Assembly (NCBI RefSeq): GCF_002939705.1 | Contig: NZ_MDCB01000005.1 | Location: 124,001-188,000 of the forward strand | Source: Xanthomonas albilineans | Lineage (GTDB): Bacteria; Pseudomonadota; Gammaproteobacteria; Xanthomonadales; Xanthomonadaceae | Direction of reading: 5' to 3' | DNA: 64,000 nt | Shown: positions 17,941 through 26,620 of the stretch, piece after piece | How positions within the stretch are numbered: position 1 is the stretch's first letter | Layout: the number at the start of each line of letters is the position of its first letter | Translations under genes and position numbers: made by a program | The notes under the pieces: generated by a model | What the model was told of the DNA's origin: nothing | Seen by the model: only the letters and a program-made list of their open reading frames with translations | Databases searched by the model: none

Positions 17941-18194
17941 TACGAGTGTGCGTGGGCAGAAGAGGATGGTGGACGCGCCGCAAGCAGCATGCCATGGAGG
18001 CAGGGCGGAACTGCAAGCGGCGGAAGAGAGACGGTCTATCGTGATGTCGGTTGACCAGTGCTATACCGGCATACCGACAATTGGCATGATAGTGGAATCG
18101 CAGGTCGGCACGGTGTCTGTGCTGCGGCATCGGTGGCGCCGGTCGCGATCTGCGGTACCTTTCCTACGATCCGCAGTTGCCGATGCCTGTGTCC

Positions 18195-18820
18195 GCCCCG
18201 TCTCGCCACCGCGTTGGCCGCGCTTGGCCGGTGTGTTGGCGCTGGTCCTTGCTTTGCTATTTCTTGGGGGGTGCTGGGATTGCAAGTGACCCGCCTCGAT
18301 CTGCACTGGCAGCAGGCCACGCTGAGCTTATACCTGCATGGCATGGCCCAGGTGGCTTGTTGTTGAGGAGCGTCTATGTCCTGTTGGCCGCCGACGCGAT
18401 GCTGGCAGCCGGGCTGTATGCGCAGGCACCGCGCGGACGCGTAGCGCTGTACCGGTGTTGTTGTTCGTCGTGGCGGCAATGGGCTTGTGTGCGCTCGTGA
18501 TCGGGGAAAGTTACCTGCCGCAGCAAGCACCGCGGCTTGCACCGCTGGTGCATGCCTTATCGGCGCAAGCCGCGTTCCTGTGCCTGACCAGCGCGATGCT
18601 GTTGCAGAGCGCCTGGCTGCGTCGGCAGGTCGTGCGGCAGCGCAGTGCGGGAACTGCGCAGGGGGTGGCGTTCGCTGCGATGCGGTTGCATGTGCTATGG
18701 CGCACGCCGCTGCGCGGGCGGACTCAAAAACTGACCATCGCATTGATCCTGGCGTGGCTGGTGTTGGTCGCCTATTGCCTGTGGCGATCGCTGCCTGCAG
18801 CCGCGACGCAATCGCGCGAC
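18195..18820 (+). pseudogene. decayed integral membrane protein gene, not identified
   Basis: A chain of membrane-protein fragments is spread over three frames: RLAGVLALVLALLFLG (to about 18270), then GVLGLQVTRLDLHWQQ after a GGGGGG run, then VYVLLAADAMLAAGLYAQAP (18362-18440), then a long piece with VLLFVVAAMGLCALVIGESYL, LAPLVHALSAQAAFLCLTSA, and a final span LILAWLVLVAYCLWRSL. At least three shifts (near 18268, 18350 and 18450) are needed to join them, so the gene looks broken. Reading the fragments together suggests about four or five spans. I do not recognise the family. The 3' end abuts ridA. Confidence 0.45.
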
Positions 18821-18854
18821 AATGGCCCGGTCTTCCCACTTCAGGACAATGCCC

Positions 18855-19199
18855 ATGATCCAGCGTTTCGATACCGGCCCACGTATGTCGGAGATGACCG
18901 TGTACAACGGTGTGGCGTATCTCGCCGGACAGATCGCCGATGATGCCAGTGCCGACATCGCTGGCCAGACCCGTCAGGTGCTGGCGGCGATCGATCGGTT
19001 GTTGGCCCTTGCCGCTACCGATAAAAGCCGGATTCTGCGTGCGGAGATCTACATGACCGATCTGGCCGAGTTCGCCGAAATGAACAAAGTCTGGGAAGCC
19101 TGGGTCAGCCCAGGCAACACGCCAGCGCGTGCCACCGTGCAGGCCAAGCTGGCCAATCCGCAATGGAAGATCGAAATCGTGGTCACCGCGGCGGCATAG
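18855..19199 (+). CDS. RidA/YjgF family protein
   Basis: 114-residue protein of the RidA family, whose best-known members hydrolyse reactive enamines/imines made by PLP enzymes. Family blocks visible: MTVYNGVAYLAGQIADD, QVLAAIDRLLALAATDKSRILRAEIYMTDLAEFAEMNKVWEAWV and the end region PARATVQAKLANPQWKIEIVVTA, including the conserved Arg of P-A-R-A. ATG 18855 has AGGA 8 bases upstream and gives the usual MIQRFDTGPRMS-like N-terminus. The C-terminal K-I-E-I block is typical of the subgroup often annotated simply as 'RidA family'. It trims the 3' end of the decayed membrane gene. Confidence 0.88.
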   Translation: MIQRFDTGPRMSEMTVYNGVAYLAGQIADDASADIAGQTRQVLAAIDRLLALAATDKSRILRAEIYMTDLAEFAEMNKVWEAWVSPGNTPARATVQAKLANPQWKIEIVVTAAA

Positions 19200-19446
19200 G
19201 TAGCGGCAGTAACCTGGGGAGCTTCTGGTGCCTGCTGCGTGCGCAGCAATGCCTGCGTTTGCGCCAGGAGTCACCTCGGTGGCGACGCATTGCTGGTAGC
19301 ACGTCGTGGCCGAGGCTGCCCCATGGCGGAAGAAAGCATGCGATTGCCGCCAAACCAGCGGGCTTTCACTGGAATGGCGGCCATGTTGTAACTGACATCG
19401 TTCGATGGCGGTTCGGTCTCGACACCATGCTGCGCGTTGCGGTTTC

Positions 19447-20523
19447 TCAGCGCCGCACGAATCGGTAATGCGCCACGCCCCACTGCTGGCCCTGTTCGTA
19501 GCCGAATAGTTCCGCACACGCCATCCAGAACATGCGCCAGCGTTGCCACCAGATATTGGCATCGTCGCCATAAGTGGCCTCCAGCACTGGCATCAGTTCC
19601 TCGCGATGCCGGTCCTGGTTATGCAGCCAGGCGTTGGCGGTTTTTTCGTAGTGTTGTCCGGATAGCAGCCAGCGTTGCTCGAGGGTCAGATCGTCCTGGA
19701 ATTGCAGCAATGTATCGGCCGCCGGCATCAGTCCGCCGGTGAAGAAGTGCCGTCCCATCCAGTTGTCCTCGCCTTGCACCTCGAATGGGTAAGCCAGGTC
19801 GCGGTGACAGAAGATGTGCACGAACAACTGCCCGTCCGGCACCAGCCAGTTGCTGATCCGCGCAAGCAGTTCGCGATAGTTGCGCATGTGTTCGAACATT
19901 TCGATCGAGACCACGCGGTCGTAACTGGCGGCGGGCAGGGTCAGGGTATTGGCGTCGTGGGTGATGACCTTGACGTTGTCCAGCCCGCGTGCATTGCATT
20001 GCGCCAGGATGTGTTCGCGCTGCGGGCGCGAGTTGGACACTGCAGTGATGCGCGCACCAGGGTACTGCTCGGCCATCCACAGGGTCAGCGAGCCCCAGCC
20101 GCAGCCCAATTCCAGAATGCGCTGGCCATCGTGCAATTGGGCGCGTTCGGCATACAGATGCAGCATCCGCTCCTCGGCGGCATCCAGATCGGCGGTGCTC
20201 GCATCCCAGTAGCAACTGCTGTATTTCAGGCGCTTGCCCAGGCATAGCTCGAAGAAGCGCGGCGCTACCTCATAGTGCTGGCGGTTGGCCGCCTCGGTTT
20301 CGATCGCGATGGCGCTTTCGCGTAGCGAGGCGATGAACCTGCGTTGGCGTTCCCAGGCTGCGTCGGCACCACCAGCGCGCTCCTCGCGCAGGCGTTGTGT
20401 GCACAGCCGACGCATCGCTGCGCGCAGGAGCGTATCAGGCAGCAGGCCGGATTCTGCCAGTCGCGTGGCCAGCGGTTCGGCCGGCAAGGCGGCCGGGGAC
20501 GAGGGGACGAAAGTGCTGGACAT
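19447..20523 (-). CDS. cyclopropane-fatty-acid synthase family methyltransferase (second copy)
   Basis: 358-residue SAM-dependent enzyme of the CFA-synthase family. After an N-terminal helical part it has HYEVAPRFFELCLGKRLKYSSCYW (acyl-site helix), the SAM motif ILELGCGWGSLTLWMAEQYPG, VSIEMFEHMRNYRELLARI (motif with the carboxylate used in CFA chemistry) and VHIFCHRDLAYPFE. It is less like E. coli Cfa than the 442-residue enzyme encoded upstream, and is of the kind that modifies unsaturated acyl chains or related lipids. AGGAG lies 8 bases before ATG 20523. It is the last gene of the lipid operon, 22 bases after the DUF1295 gene. Substrate unknown. Confidence 0.82.
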   Translation of the reverse strand: MSSTFVPSSPAALPAEPLATRLAESGLLPDTLLRAAMRRLCTQRLREERAGGADAAWERQRRFIASLRESAIAIETEAANRQHYEVAPRFFELCLGKRLKYSSCYWDASTADLDAAEERMLHLYAERAQLHDGQRILELGCGWGSLTLWMAEQYPGARITAVSNSRPQREHILAQCNARGLDNVKVITHDANTLTLPAASYDRVVSIEMFEHMRNYRELLARISNWLVPDGQLFVHIFCHRDLAYPFEVQGEDNWMGRHFFTGGLMPAADTLLQFQDDLTLEQRWLLSGQHYEKTANAWLHNQDRHREELMPVLEATYGDDANIWWQRWRMFWMACAELFGYEQGQQWGVAHYRFVRR

Positions 20524-20545
20524 CGGTGTATCTCCTGAAATGGGT

Positions 20546-21328
20546 TCAGTGCCGTGGCGGCAAGGGGAAAAAGGCGCTGGTGCTGCGTTGGTAATCGGCA
20601 TAGTCGTGGCCGCGCGAACGCAACGCCTGCATTTCGGTGTAGGGAATGCCGGTGATGCGGTAGAGGAACGCGAACATCAAGACCGGCCCCAGTGCGGCCA
20701 TCGCGACCCACAGTGTGCCGCTGCCGACCGCCAGAAAGATGTAGGCGAACCAGTGCACGAATTCGAAGAAATAGTTGGGATGCCGCGAGTAGCGCCACAG
20801 ACCTTGGCGGCAGGTTTTGCCACGGTGTGCTGGATCGGCGCGGAACGCGGCCAGTTGTCGATCGGCTAGGCTTTCGCCACCGACCGCGAGCAGCCAGGTG
20901 GCCAGTGCCAGCGTGGTCCAAACGCTCCACTGTGGCTGCGGATTGTGCGCGGCCACCGACAGTGGCACCGCGAACGCCACCACCACCAGTGCCTGGCCGA
21001 GGAAGAAGGTCAGGAATAACCGCTGGTCGTCCTGCCAGTGTTCGCGCAGCGCACGATAGCGGCCATCCTCGTGCGGATCGCCGAACACGCGCACGCCCAG
21101 ATACCAGGCCAGTCGCGCGCCCCATAGACCGCCCATCGCCGCCGTCAGCACGCGCGGCAACGTCGCGCCGTCAGCGCACCAGGCGCAATACACCGCGGCC
21201 AGTGCCATGCATGTCGTCCACAGGACATCCACCACGCCAGCGTTGCGGCTGTGCCGCTGCCAGGCCCAGCCGGCGAGCATGACCAGGGTGGTGAATACGC
21301 CCACGTGCAGGAGCGGCCAGGCGTTCAT
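20546..21328 (-). CDS. DUF1295 membrane protein (steroid-reductase-like fold)
   Basis: 260-residue polytopic inner-membrane protein. The C-terminal half is the diagnostic DUF1295/isoprenylcysteine-methyltransferase-like region: GLWRYSRHPNYFFEFVHW, then two membrane spans, then FLYRITGIPYTE and the tail DYADYQRSTSAFFPLPPR. Family relatives act on lipids (5-alpha reductases, carboxyl methyltransferases). It begins within an ATGA overlap with the DUF2878 gene, so the two are translationally coupled. Position among CFA-type enzymes and a desaturase implies a reaction or transfer on a membrane lipid, but this is inference. Confidence 0.82.
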   Translation of the reverse strand: MNAWPLLHVGVFTTLVMLAGWAWQRHSRNAGVVDVLWTTCMALAAVYCAWCADGATLPRVLTAAMGGLWGARLAWYLGVRVFGDPHEDGRYRALREHWQDDQRLFLTFFLGQALVVVAFAVPLSVAAHNPQPQWSVWTTLALATWLLAVGGESLADRQLAAFRADPAHRGKTCRQGLWRYSRHPNYFFEFVHWFAYIFLAVGSGTLWVAMAALGPVLMFAFLYRITGIPYTEMQALRSRGHDYADYQRSTSAFFPLPPRH

Positions 21329-21873
21329 CGCGCCGCTCCTGCGGTGGGCCATGGTGCCGCTGCGCTTGCCGCGAACCGCCGTGTCGCCAGACTCAGCAGC
21401 GTCAGTGCGATTGCCCAGCCCAGCGCCAGCGCCAGTAGCGCATGCGGCAGCGGTGACGCCAGTGTCACGGCCTGCCAGCCGTGCGCGGCCAACACGTAGC
21501 CCAGTGGGCCGGCGGTGGCGCCGAATAGCGCAGCGCGCCAGGGCTGCCGCATGACCCAGGCCAGCGAGTGGTTGAACGTCAACGCGAAGCCGGCCCATAG
21601 CGCCAGGATCCAGAGCGGCGGCCATGGTGCTGGCGGCGCGGCGCTATAGCGGACCCAGCCGCCGGCGCGCAAGGCCGCGTCCACGCTGGCGCCCAGCGGC
21701 AGCGCCAGCGCCATCAGCGTCGCATCGCCGCGCGCGCGGCGATGCCGTTGTAGCTGATACAGCGCGAACAGTACCAGTGCGGCCGGGCCAGCCCAGCGCA
21801 TGCCGTGGCTGGCACCGGCCACCGCGGCCAACCATAGCCCTTGCAGGGCGAGGTAGTTGATCAGGTTGTTCAT
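21325..21873 (-). CDS. DUF2878 membrane protein
   Basis: 182-residue inner-membrane protein with about five hydrophobic spans (LINYLALQGLWLAAVAGA, WAGPAALVLFALYQL, LMALALPLGASVDAAL, PLWILALWAGFALTFNHSLAWV, HALLALALGWAIALTLLSLA). DUF2878 members are regularly found in operons with CFA synthase, DUF1365 and DUF1295 genes, as here. The gene overlaps both neighbours by 4 bases (ATGA at each end), which suggests tightly coupled synthesis. No catalytic motif is evident. It may be a scaffold or lipid-binding subunit. Confidence 0.8.
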   Translation of the reverse strand: MNNLINYLALQGLWLAAVAGASHGMRWAGPAALVLFALYQLQRHRRARGDATLMALALPLGASVDAALRAGGWVRYSAAPPAPWPPLWILALWAGFALTFNHSLAWVMRQPWRAALFGATAGPLGYVLAAHGWQAVTLASPLPHALLALALGWAIALTLLSLATRRFAASAAAPWPTAGAAR

Positions 21874-23198
21874 GCCTCTCCAGCCAACGCCGGTGCGAAC
21901 TGCGCCGGACGCGCCAGCGGCTTGCTCAGCCACAGGTGGACATCGCCGATGGAACGCTCCAGAAAGCCACCCTCGCAGTACGCCAGGTAAAACTCCCACA
22001 TGCGGATGAAACGCTCGTCGTAGCCGAGCGCGCGCACCTGCGGCAACTTGGCCATGAAGCGCTCCCGCCAGGCGCGCAGGGTCAATGCGTAGCTGGGGCC
22101 GATGTCTTCCAGGTTGAACAGGCGCAGGTCGCTGGCGCGCGCGATCGCGCCGGTCATCGCCGCCACCGAGGGGATGAAACTGCCGGGGAAAATGTAGCGT
22201 TTGATGAAATCCACCGACTTCAGCGCTTGCGCGTAGCGGTGATCTTCGATGGTGATCGCTTGGATCAGCGCCTGGCCGTCGTCCTTGAGCAGCCCGCCGA
22301 CCTTGCCGAAGTAAGTGTCCAGGTACTGATGGCCGATCGCCTCGATCATTTCGATCGACACCAGTCGGTCGTAGCGCCCGTCGAGGTCGCGGTAGTCGCG
22401 TAGCAGTACCTCGACCCGGTCCGACAGCCCTGCTGCCTCGACGCGTTGTCGCGCCAGTGTGTACTGTTCGCGCGAGATGGTGGTGGTGGTGACGCGGCAG
22501 CCGTGGTGCTTGGCCGCATGCAGCGCGAATCCGCCCCAGCCGGTGCCGATCTCGATCACGTGGTGGTGCGGTTGCAGGTCCAGTTTGGCGCAGATGCGCT
22601 GCAGCTTGCGCTCGGCGGCGCGCTCCAGTGCGGCATCGCCGAGGGCGGCGTCGGTGTCGCGGAACAGCGCCGAGGAGTACATCAGGTTGCTGTCCAGGAA
22701 CAATTCGAACAGCGGATTGCCCAGATCGTAGTGCGCGGCGATGTTGCGCCGGCTGCCGGCACGGGTGTTGCGCGCGAGCGCATGCAGACCGCGCATGGCT
22801 AGGCTGCCGAGCCGGGCCAGGCCGGTTTCCATCGCATCCAGACGGTCGCGGTTGCGCACCAGCAGGCGCACCAGCGCGACCAGATCGTCGCAGTCCCATA
22901 GCCCGTCCATATAGGCTTCGCCGACGCCGACACTGCCGTTCAGTGCGGCCTGGCGGTAGAAGCGCGGATCGCGGATGCGCAGATGCGCATGCAAGCTCCC
23001 AGGTGTGGAGGCGCCGGCATTGCGACCAGTATCGCCGAGGGTGGTGAGCGTGCCGGCATCCTCGATGCGCAGTTGACCGTCGCGCAGGCTGTCCAGTGTG
23101 GTCAGCAGGCGTTGTCGTAGGAATCGGTCGAAACCGCGCAGCGGCGGCGTGGCGGGCACCAGCGTGTTGACGGAAGAGGATGCGTGCGGAGCGTTCAT
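21870..23198 (-). CDS. cfa: cyclopropane-fatty-acyl-phospholipid synthase
   Basis: 442-residue enzyme that uses SAM to add a methylene (or related one-carbon group) across the double bond of phospholipid acyl chains. Blocks: VGEAYMDGLWDCDDLVALVR (N-terminal domain), HYDLGNPLFELFLDSNLMYSSALF, VIEIGTGWGGFALHAAKHHG (SAM site), YDRLVSIEMIEAIGHQYLDTYF with the conserved Glu, and FIKRYIFPGSFIPS. Length is typical for the group found next to DUF1365 and FAD oxidoreductase genes. ATGA overlaps join it to both neighbours. Symbol is by family; there are two CFA-type genes in this operon, and they may act in sequence. Confidence 0.88.
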   Translation of the reverse strand: MNAPHASSSVNTLVPATPPLRGFDRFLRQRLLTTLDSLRDGQLRIEDAGTLTTLGDTGRNAGASTPGSLHAHLRIRDPRFYRQAALNGSVGVGEAYMDGLWDCDDLVALVRLLVRNRDRLDAMETGLARLGSLAMRGLHALARNTRAGSRRNIAAHYDLGNPLFELFLDSNLMYSSALFRDTDAALGDAALERAAERKLQRICAKLDLQPHHHVIEIGTGWGGFALHAAKHHGCRVTTTTISREQYTLARQRVEAAGLSDRVEVLLRDYRDLDGRYDRLVSIEMIEAIGHQYLDTYFGKVGGLLKDDGQALIQAITIEDHRYAQALKSVDFIKRYIFPGSFIPSVAAMTGAIARASDLRLFNLEDIGPSYALTLRAWRERFMAKLPQVRALGYDERFIRMWEFYLAYCEGGFLERSIGDVHLWLSKPLARPAQFAPALAGEA

Positions 23199-24058
23199 CG
23201 GCGTTCTCGCTGAGTGGAAAGGTCGGGGTGGTCGTGCACTGGATTGCCGCGCAGCCATAGCCGCAGTGCCTGCCAGTGGATCTTGGCCAGCACCTGCAGG
23301 GTCATCGCCGGATAGCGCAGCAATGCCCGGGCCAGGCTGGCGCCGTCGATTTCGCGTCTCTCCAGCACCAAGGTGGCGTCGAAGCGCCGCGCTGTGGGCG
23401 TTGGATCGAGCACGTCCATGTGTACGCGCAGCTGTTGCCCAGGCTCACTCAAACGCCAGGCATAGGTGTGCGTCATCGCCATGAACGGGGAGACGTGGAA
23501 GCGTTTGTCGAAGCGCCAAGCATGTACGCTGCCGTGGCGATGCGCTTGCGTCAGCGGCAGCACGTAGGCATGGCGTTGTCGCCATGGCGTGTTGGTGATC
23601 TCGGCGACGATGCTGTGCAGGCGCTGCTGTGCATCGTGGCAATAGTAGAACGTGACCGGATTGAAGCAATGGCCGAAGTAGCGCAGGTGGGTGAGCATGC
23701 GTACCGGGCCGAGTGGGCGTTCGCCGGTGTGTTGTTGCACGCGGTCGCGTACCGCTTCGTCCAGTGGTTGCGCCGGATCGCCGAGATAATCGCTACGGCG
23801 GAATTCGGCCAGGTTGCGGCGGCCCACCGACCACAGCCATCGCCGTGCAAAAACTTGGTCCAGTTCGCTCAGGTCCAGATACATCAGGAAAAGTGGATAG
23901 CGGAATGCCAACGCCTTGGGTGCATGCCGTCGGTGCCGCACCCAGCCGGTGTATATCGCGCTGTGCAAGCCGGTATGGGGCGTGACCTCCGCCGCCGGCG
24001 TTGTCGAGACGGCGCCAGCCGGCGGGGCGGACACGGAAACACGCGGTAGCGCGGTCAT
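23195..24058 (-). CDS. DUF1365 family protein
   Basis: 287-residue protein with the DUF1365 signature: SAIYTGWVRHRRHAPKALAF, then FRYPLFLMYLDLSEL, RVQQHTGERPLGPVRMLTHLRYFGHCFNPVTFYYC, and VLPLTQAHRHGSVHAWRFDKRFHVSPFM. The family is nearly always encoded between an FAD oxidoreductase and CFA synthase, and is thought to take part in modification of unsaturated fatty acids, perhaps as a lipid-binding or cofactor-free partner. The start ATG 24058 lies in an ATGA overlap with the stop of the FAD gene; an in-frame ATG six bases upstream (24064) is an alternative. Biochemical activity is not established. Confidence 0.83.
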   Translation of the reverse strand: MTALPRVSVSAPPAGAVSTTPAAEVTPHTGLHSAIYTGWVRHRRHAPKALAFRYPLFLMYLDLSELDQVFARRWLWSVGRRNLAEFRRSDYLGDPAQPLDEAVRDRVQQHTGERPLGPVRMLTHLRYFGHCFNPVTFYYCHDAQQRLHSIVAEITNTPWRQRHAYVLPLTQAHRHGSVHAWRFDKRFHVSPFMAMTHTYAWRLSEPGQQLRVHMDVLDPTPTARRFDATLVLERREIDGASLARALLRYPAMTLQVLAKIHWQALRLWLRGNPVHDHPDLSTQRERR

Positions 24059-25305
24059 GGCCATGAGACCCCGAGCGCGGTGGCGACCTCGACGGCGCTG
24101 CGCAGGCCATCTTCGTGGAAACCGAAGCCCCAGCCGGCGCCAGCGAACCAGGTGTTCTTCTGGCCCTGGATCTCGCCCTTGCGCGCCTGCGCCGCGACCG
24201 ATCCAGACGTTTGCAGTGGATGCCGGTAGCGCATGCGCCGTAGGATCTTGGCCGGATCGATCGCGTCGCTGCAGTTGAGGCTGACGATGAAGGGCTGCGG
24301 CGCGTCGATCGACTGGAGTGCGTTCATCCAGTAGCTGACCGTGCACGGTGCATGCGGATCGGCTGGCACGTGCGCGTTCCAGGCGGCCCAGGCGCGGCGA
24401 TCGCGGGGCAGGACGCGCGCGTCGGTGTGCAGGACGGTGTCGTTTTCCTGGTAATGAAGCCCGCCGAGGATTTCGGTTTCGGCGGTGCTGGGGTCGGCAA
24501 GCAGGCGCAATGCGTCGTCGGCATGGCAAGCGAGCACGACCGCGTCGTAGTGCTCGGCGCCGGTATCGGTCTGCACGGAAACCCCCGCCGCCAGCCGCTG
24601 CACCGCGCGCACCGGCGTGGCGATGCGCTCGCGCACCTGCCAGCGGCTGCGCAGCGCACGCACGTAGCTGTTGGAGCCGCCACGCACCACCTGCCATTGC
24701 GGGCGGCCGCTGAATTGCAGCATGTGGTGATTGGCCATGAAGCCGATCAACTGGCGTATGGGGAAGTCGAGGATCTGTCGCGATGGCGAGGACCACAGCG
24801 CCGAGGCCATCGGCACCAGGTGTGCGTCGCGGAACACCTCCGAATAGCCGTGGCGTTGCAGGAACTCGCCCAAGGTGAGTTGCGCCATCGTGGGGTCGTG
24901 CAGGACCTGCGGCGCGTGCCGGTAGAACCGGCGCAGGTCGCGCAGCATGCGCCAGAACCGCGGCGAGAGGAGATTGCGACGCTGACAGAACAGGCCGTCG
25001 AGGTTGCCGGCGTTGTACTCCAGGCCGGTGCGTGCTTCGTGCACGGAGAAGCTCATGGTCGTCGGTTGCGACGCCACGCCTAGCTGTGCGAACAACGTGC
25101 TCAGCAGCGGATAGTGCTGCGGATTGAACACGATGAAGCCGCTGTCCACTGCGTATTCCACGCCGTCCAGGGCGATGGCATGGGTATGGGTGTGGCCGCC
25201 GAGGTAGTCGGCCGCTTCGTACAGCGTCACCTCGTGGCGCTGCGACAGCAGCCACGCCGCGCCGAGGCCGGCGATCCCCGAGCCCACCACCGCGATGCGA
25301 CTCAT
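24055..25305 (-). CDS. FAD-dependent amine-oxidase-fold oxidoreductase
   Basis: 416-residue flavoprotein. It starts with the dinucleotide-binding motif IAVVGSGIAGLGAAWLLSQ followed by LYEAADYLGGHTHTH (the GGH variant of the FAD motif). It then has FIVFNPQHYPLL, a central substrate region, and ends with the second FAD motif TWFAGAGWGFGFHEDGLRSAVEVA. The relatives in DUF1365/CFA operons are thought to desaturate or otherwise oxidise acyl chains carried by phospholipids. ATGA overlaps connect it to the desaturase gene upstream and the DUF1365 gene downstream. The exact substrate is unknown. Confidence 0.86.
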   Translation of the reverse strand: MSRIAVVGSGIAGLGAAWLLSQRHEVTLYEAADYLGGHTHTHAIALDGVEYAVDSGFIVFNPQHYPLLSTLFAQLGVASQPTTMSFSVHEARTGLEYNAGNLDGLFCQRRNLLSPRFWRMLRDLRRFYRHAPQVLHDPTMAQLTLGEFLQRHGYSEVFRDAHLVPMASALWSSPSRQILDFPIRQLIGFMANHHMLQFSGRPQWQVVRGGSNSYVRALRSRWQVRERIATPVRAVQRLAAGVSVQTDTGAEHYDAVVLACHADDALRLLADPSTAETEILGGLHYQENDTVLHTDARVLPRDRRAWAAWNAHVPADPHAPCTVSYWMNALQSIDAPQPFIVSLNCSDAIDPAKILRRMRYRHPLQTSGSVAAQARKGEIQGQKNTWFAGAGWGFGFHEDGLRSAVEVATALGVSWP

Positions 25306-26279
25306 CGTGTCCGTTCCTTCGCGCGCAGCAGCCCCGCTGGCACCGGCTTGAGTTCGCGGATCAGGCCGATCCACGCCATGGCCTTCAGGCCGTACCAGGT
25401 CGTGTCCACTTCCCACCAGCGGAAGCCCTGGCGCGCCGCGCCGGGGAAAAAGTGGTGGTTGTTGTGCCAGCCCTCGCCGAAGGTCAGCAGTGCTAGCCAG
25501 AGATTGTTGCGGCTGTCGTCGCGGGTGTCGAAACGACGGCTGCCGAAACGGTGCGCCAGCGAGTTGATGGTGAAGGTCGCATGGAACAAGGCCACGGTGG
25601 AAACGAAAAAGCCCCACACCAGTAACTGCGGGCCGTCGGTGCCCAGTTGCGGCACATGCCGCTGCAGCCATTGGCCGAGCAGGAATATTGCCAGTGCCAG
25701 CAGTACCGGCATTAGCAGGTCGAAGCGATCAATAAAGCGAAGTTCAGGGAAACGGCGCAGGTCGGGAATCGCCTCCCAGTCGGTGCGGAAACCGCGTGGG
25801 GTCAGGAACCAGCCGCTATGGCTCCACCAGAAGCCATGCTGACGCGGGGAGTGTGGATCGGCCGCGGTGTCGGTGTGGCGATGGTGATTGCGATGGTGCG
25901 CGGCCCACCACAGTGGCCCACGTTGCACGCAAGTGGCACCGAGCGCGGCGAACAGGAACTGCACTGGGCGCGAGGTCTTGAACGCGCGGTGAGCGAAATA
26001 GCGGTGGTAGAAGCCGGTGAGAGCGAACATGCGCACCGCGTACAGGGCCAGCGCCACACCCACCGCGCATCCCGACACGCCGACCCAGAAAACGCCCAGG
26101 CAGGCCAGATGCAGGCCGATATAGGGGGTCGCCCGCAGCCAGTCGATGCGGTCGGCGCGCGCCGGGTCCAACTCGATCTGCGCGTTGGTGTCGAACCACT
26201 GGCGTAGCGTGCGCAGCACATGCTTGCGCCGCGGCGTAACGGTCGAAGTGGTTGGATGCTCTGCAAAAGATCTCGGCAC
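25302..26279 (-). CDS. acyl-CoA/acyl-lipid desaturase
   Basis: 325-residue integral-membrane di-iron desaturase. The three histidine boxes are visible: HRYFAHR, HHRNHH and HNNHH, separated by hydrophobic spans (IGLHLACLGVFWVGVSG...; LLMPVLLALAIFLLGQW; LLVWGFFVSTVALF). It probably introduces the first double bond, providing the unsaturated acyl chain on which the downstream CFA-type enzymes act. The frame opens with GTG at 26279; another GTG at 26219 (VLRTLRQWFD) is also possible, so the start is uncertain. It is the first gene of the coupled lipid operon and follows a 341-base leader containing a candidate ECF promoter. Confidence 0.87.
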   Translation of the reverse strand: MPRSFAEHPTTSTVTPRRKHVLRTLRQWFDTNAQIELDPARADRIDWLRATPYIGLHLACLGVFWVGVSGCAVGVALALYAVRMFALTGFYHRYFAHRAFKTSRPVQFLFAALGATCVQRGPLWWAAHHRNHHRHTDTAADPHSPRQHGFWWSHSGWFLTPRGFRTDWEAIPDLRRFPELRFIDRFDLLMPVLLALAIFLLGQWLQRHVPQLGTDGPQLLVWGFFVSTVALFHATFTINSLAHRFGSRRFDTRDDSRNNLWLALLTFGEGWHNNHHFFPGAARQGFRWWEVDTTWYGLKAMAWIGLIRELKPVPAGLLRAKERTR

Positions 26280-26309
26280 AAGGGCATCTCATTAGGGACT
26301 CGGGATAAA

Positions 26310-26337
26310 AATACGACCGAAACGAGAGAACGGATGC
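26310..26337 (-). promoter_or_regulatory. candidate ECF-sigma promoter of the lipid operon
   Basis: On the minus strand GCATCC (26337-26332) is separated by exactly 16 bases from CGTATT (26315-26310). This resembles ECF promoters of SigK-like factors, which use a CATCC-type -35 element with about 16-17 bases to a CG-starting -10 element. It lies about 30 bases upstream of the desaturase start. The SigK-like sigma gene is in the same region, so autoregulation of this operon is plausible. The match rests on one site only. Confidence 0.4.
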
Positions 26338-26362
26338 ACCTGCGTTAGATACACCTGCGTTA
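26333..26362. repeat. tandem 15-bp direct repeat
   Basis: GATGCACCTGCGTTA (26333-26347) is followed immediately by GATACACCTGCGTTA (26348-26362), with one mismatch. The first copy overlaps the candidate -35 element of the lipid operon. It could be a double operator or a small duplication. Confidence 0.6.
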
Positions 26363-26620
26363 CTTGTGTCTGCGAGGCTGTCTACCATGGAGCGCAGCAC
26401 GGCCCTATGCAACCTGGCGAGGCTCGATTGACAGCAGTTCTCAGACTCAAGATCAGCTGTCTATACCACCCGAAAGGCTGTATGAACAGGGGCGAGTGAA
26501 TAGGAACCTGCGATAGGCGCTTGCTACAGGGCGCGACTTCATCTGCTCTGGCAATCAGGTTTAGAGTAGACATCGCCGCAGCGGCCACGATACGCTGCGC
26601 CAGGTTGCGTACTGCGTGGG
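26363..26620. other. intergenic leader between anti-sigma gene and lipid operon
   Basis: Non-coding stretch between the anti-sigma stop (26621) and the tandem repeats. It is AT-richer than the flanking genes and has no credible frame. It may be a long untranslated spacer; I see no strong terminator hairpin. Confidence 0.35.
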
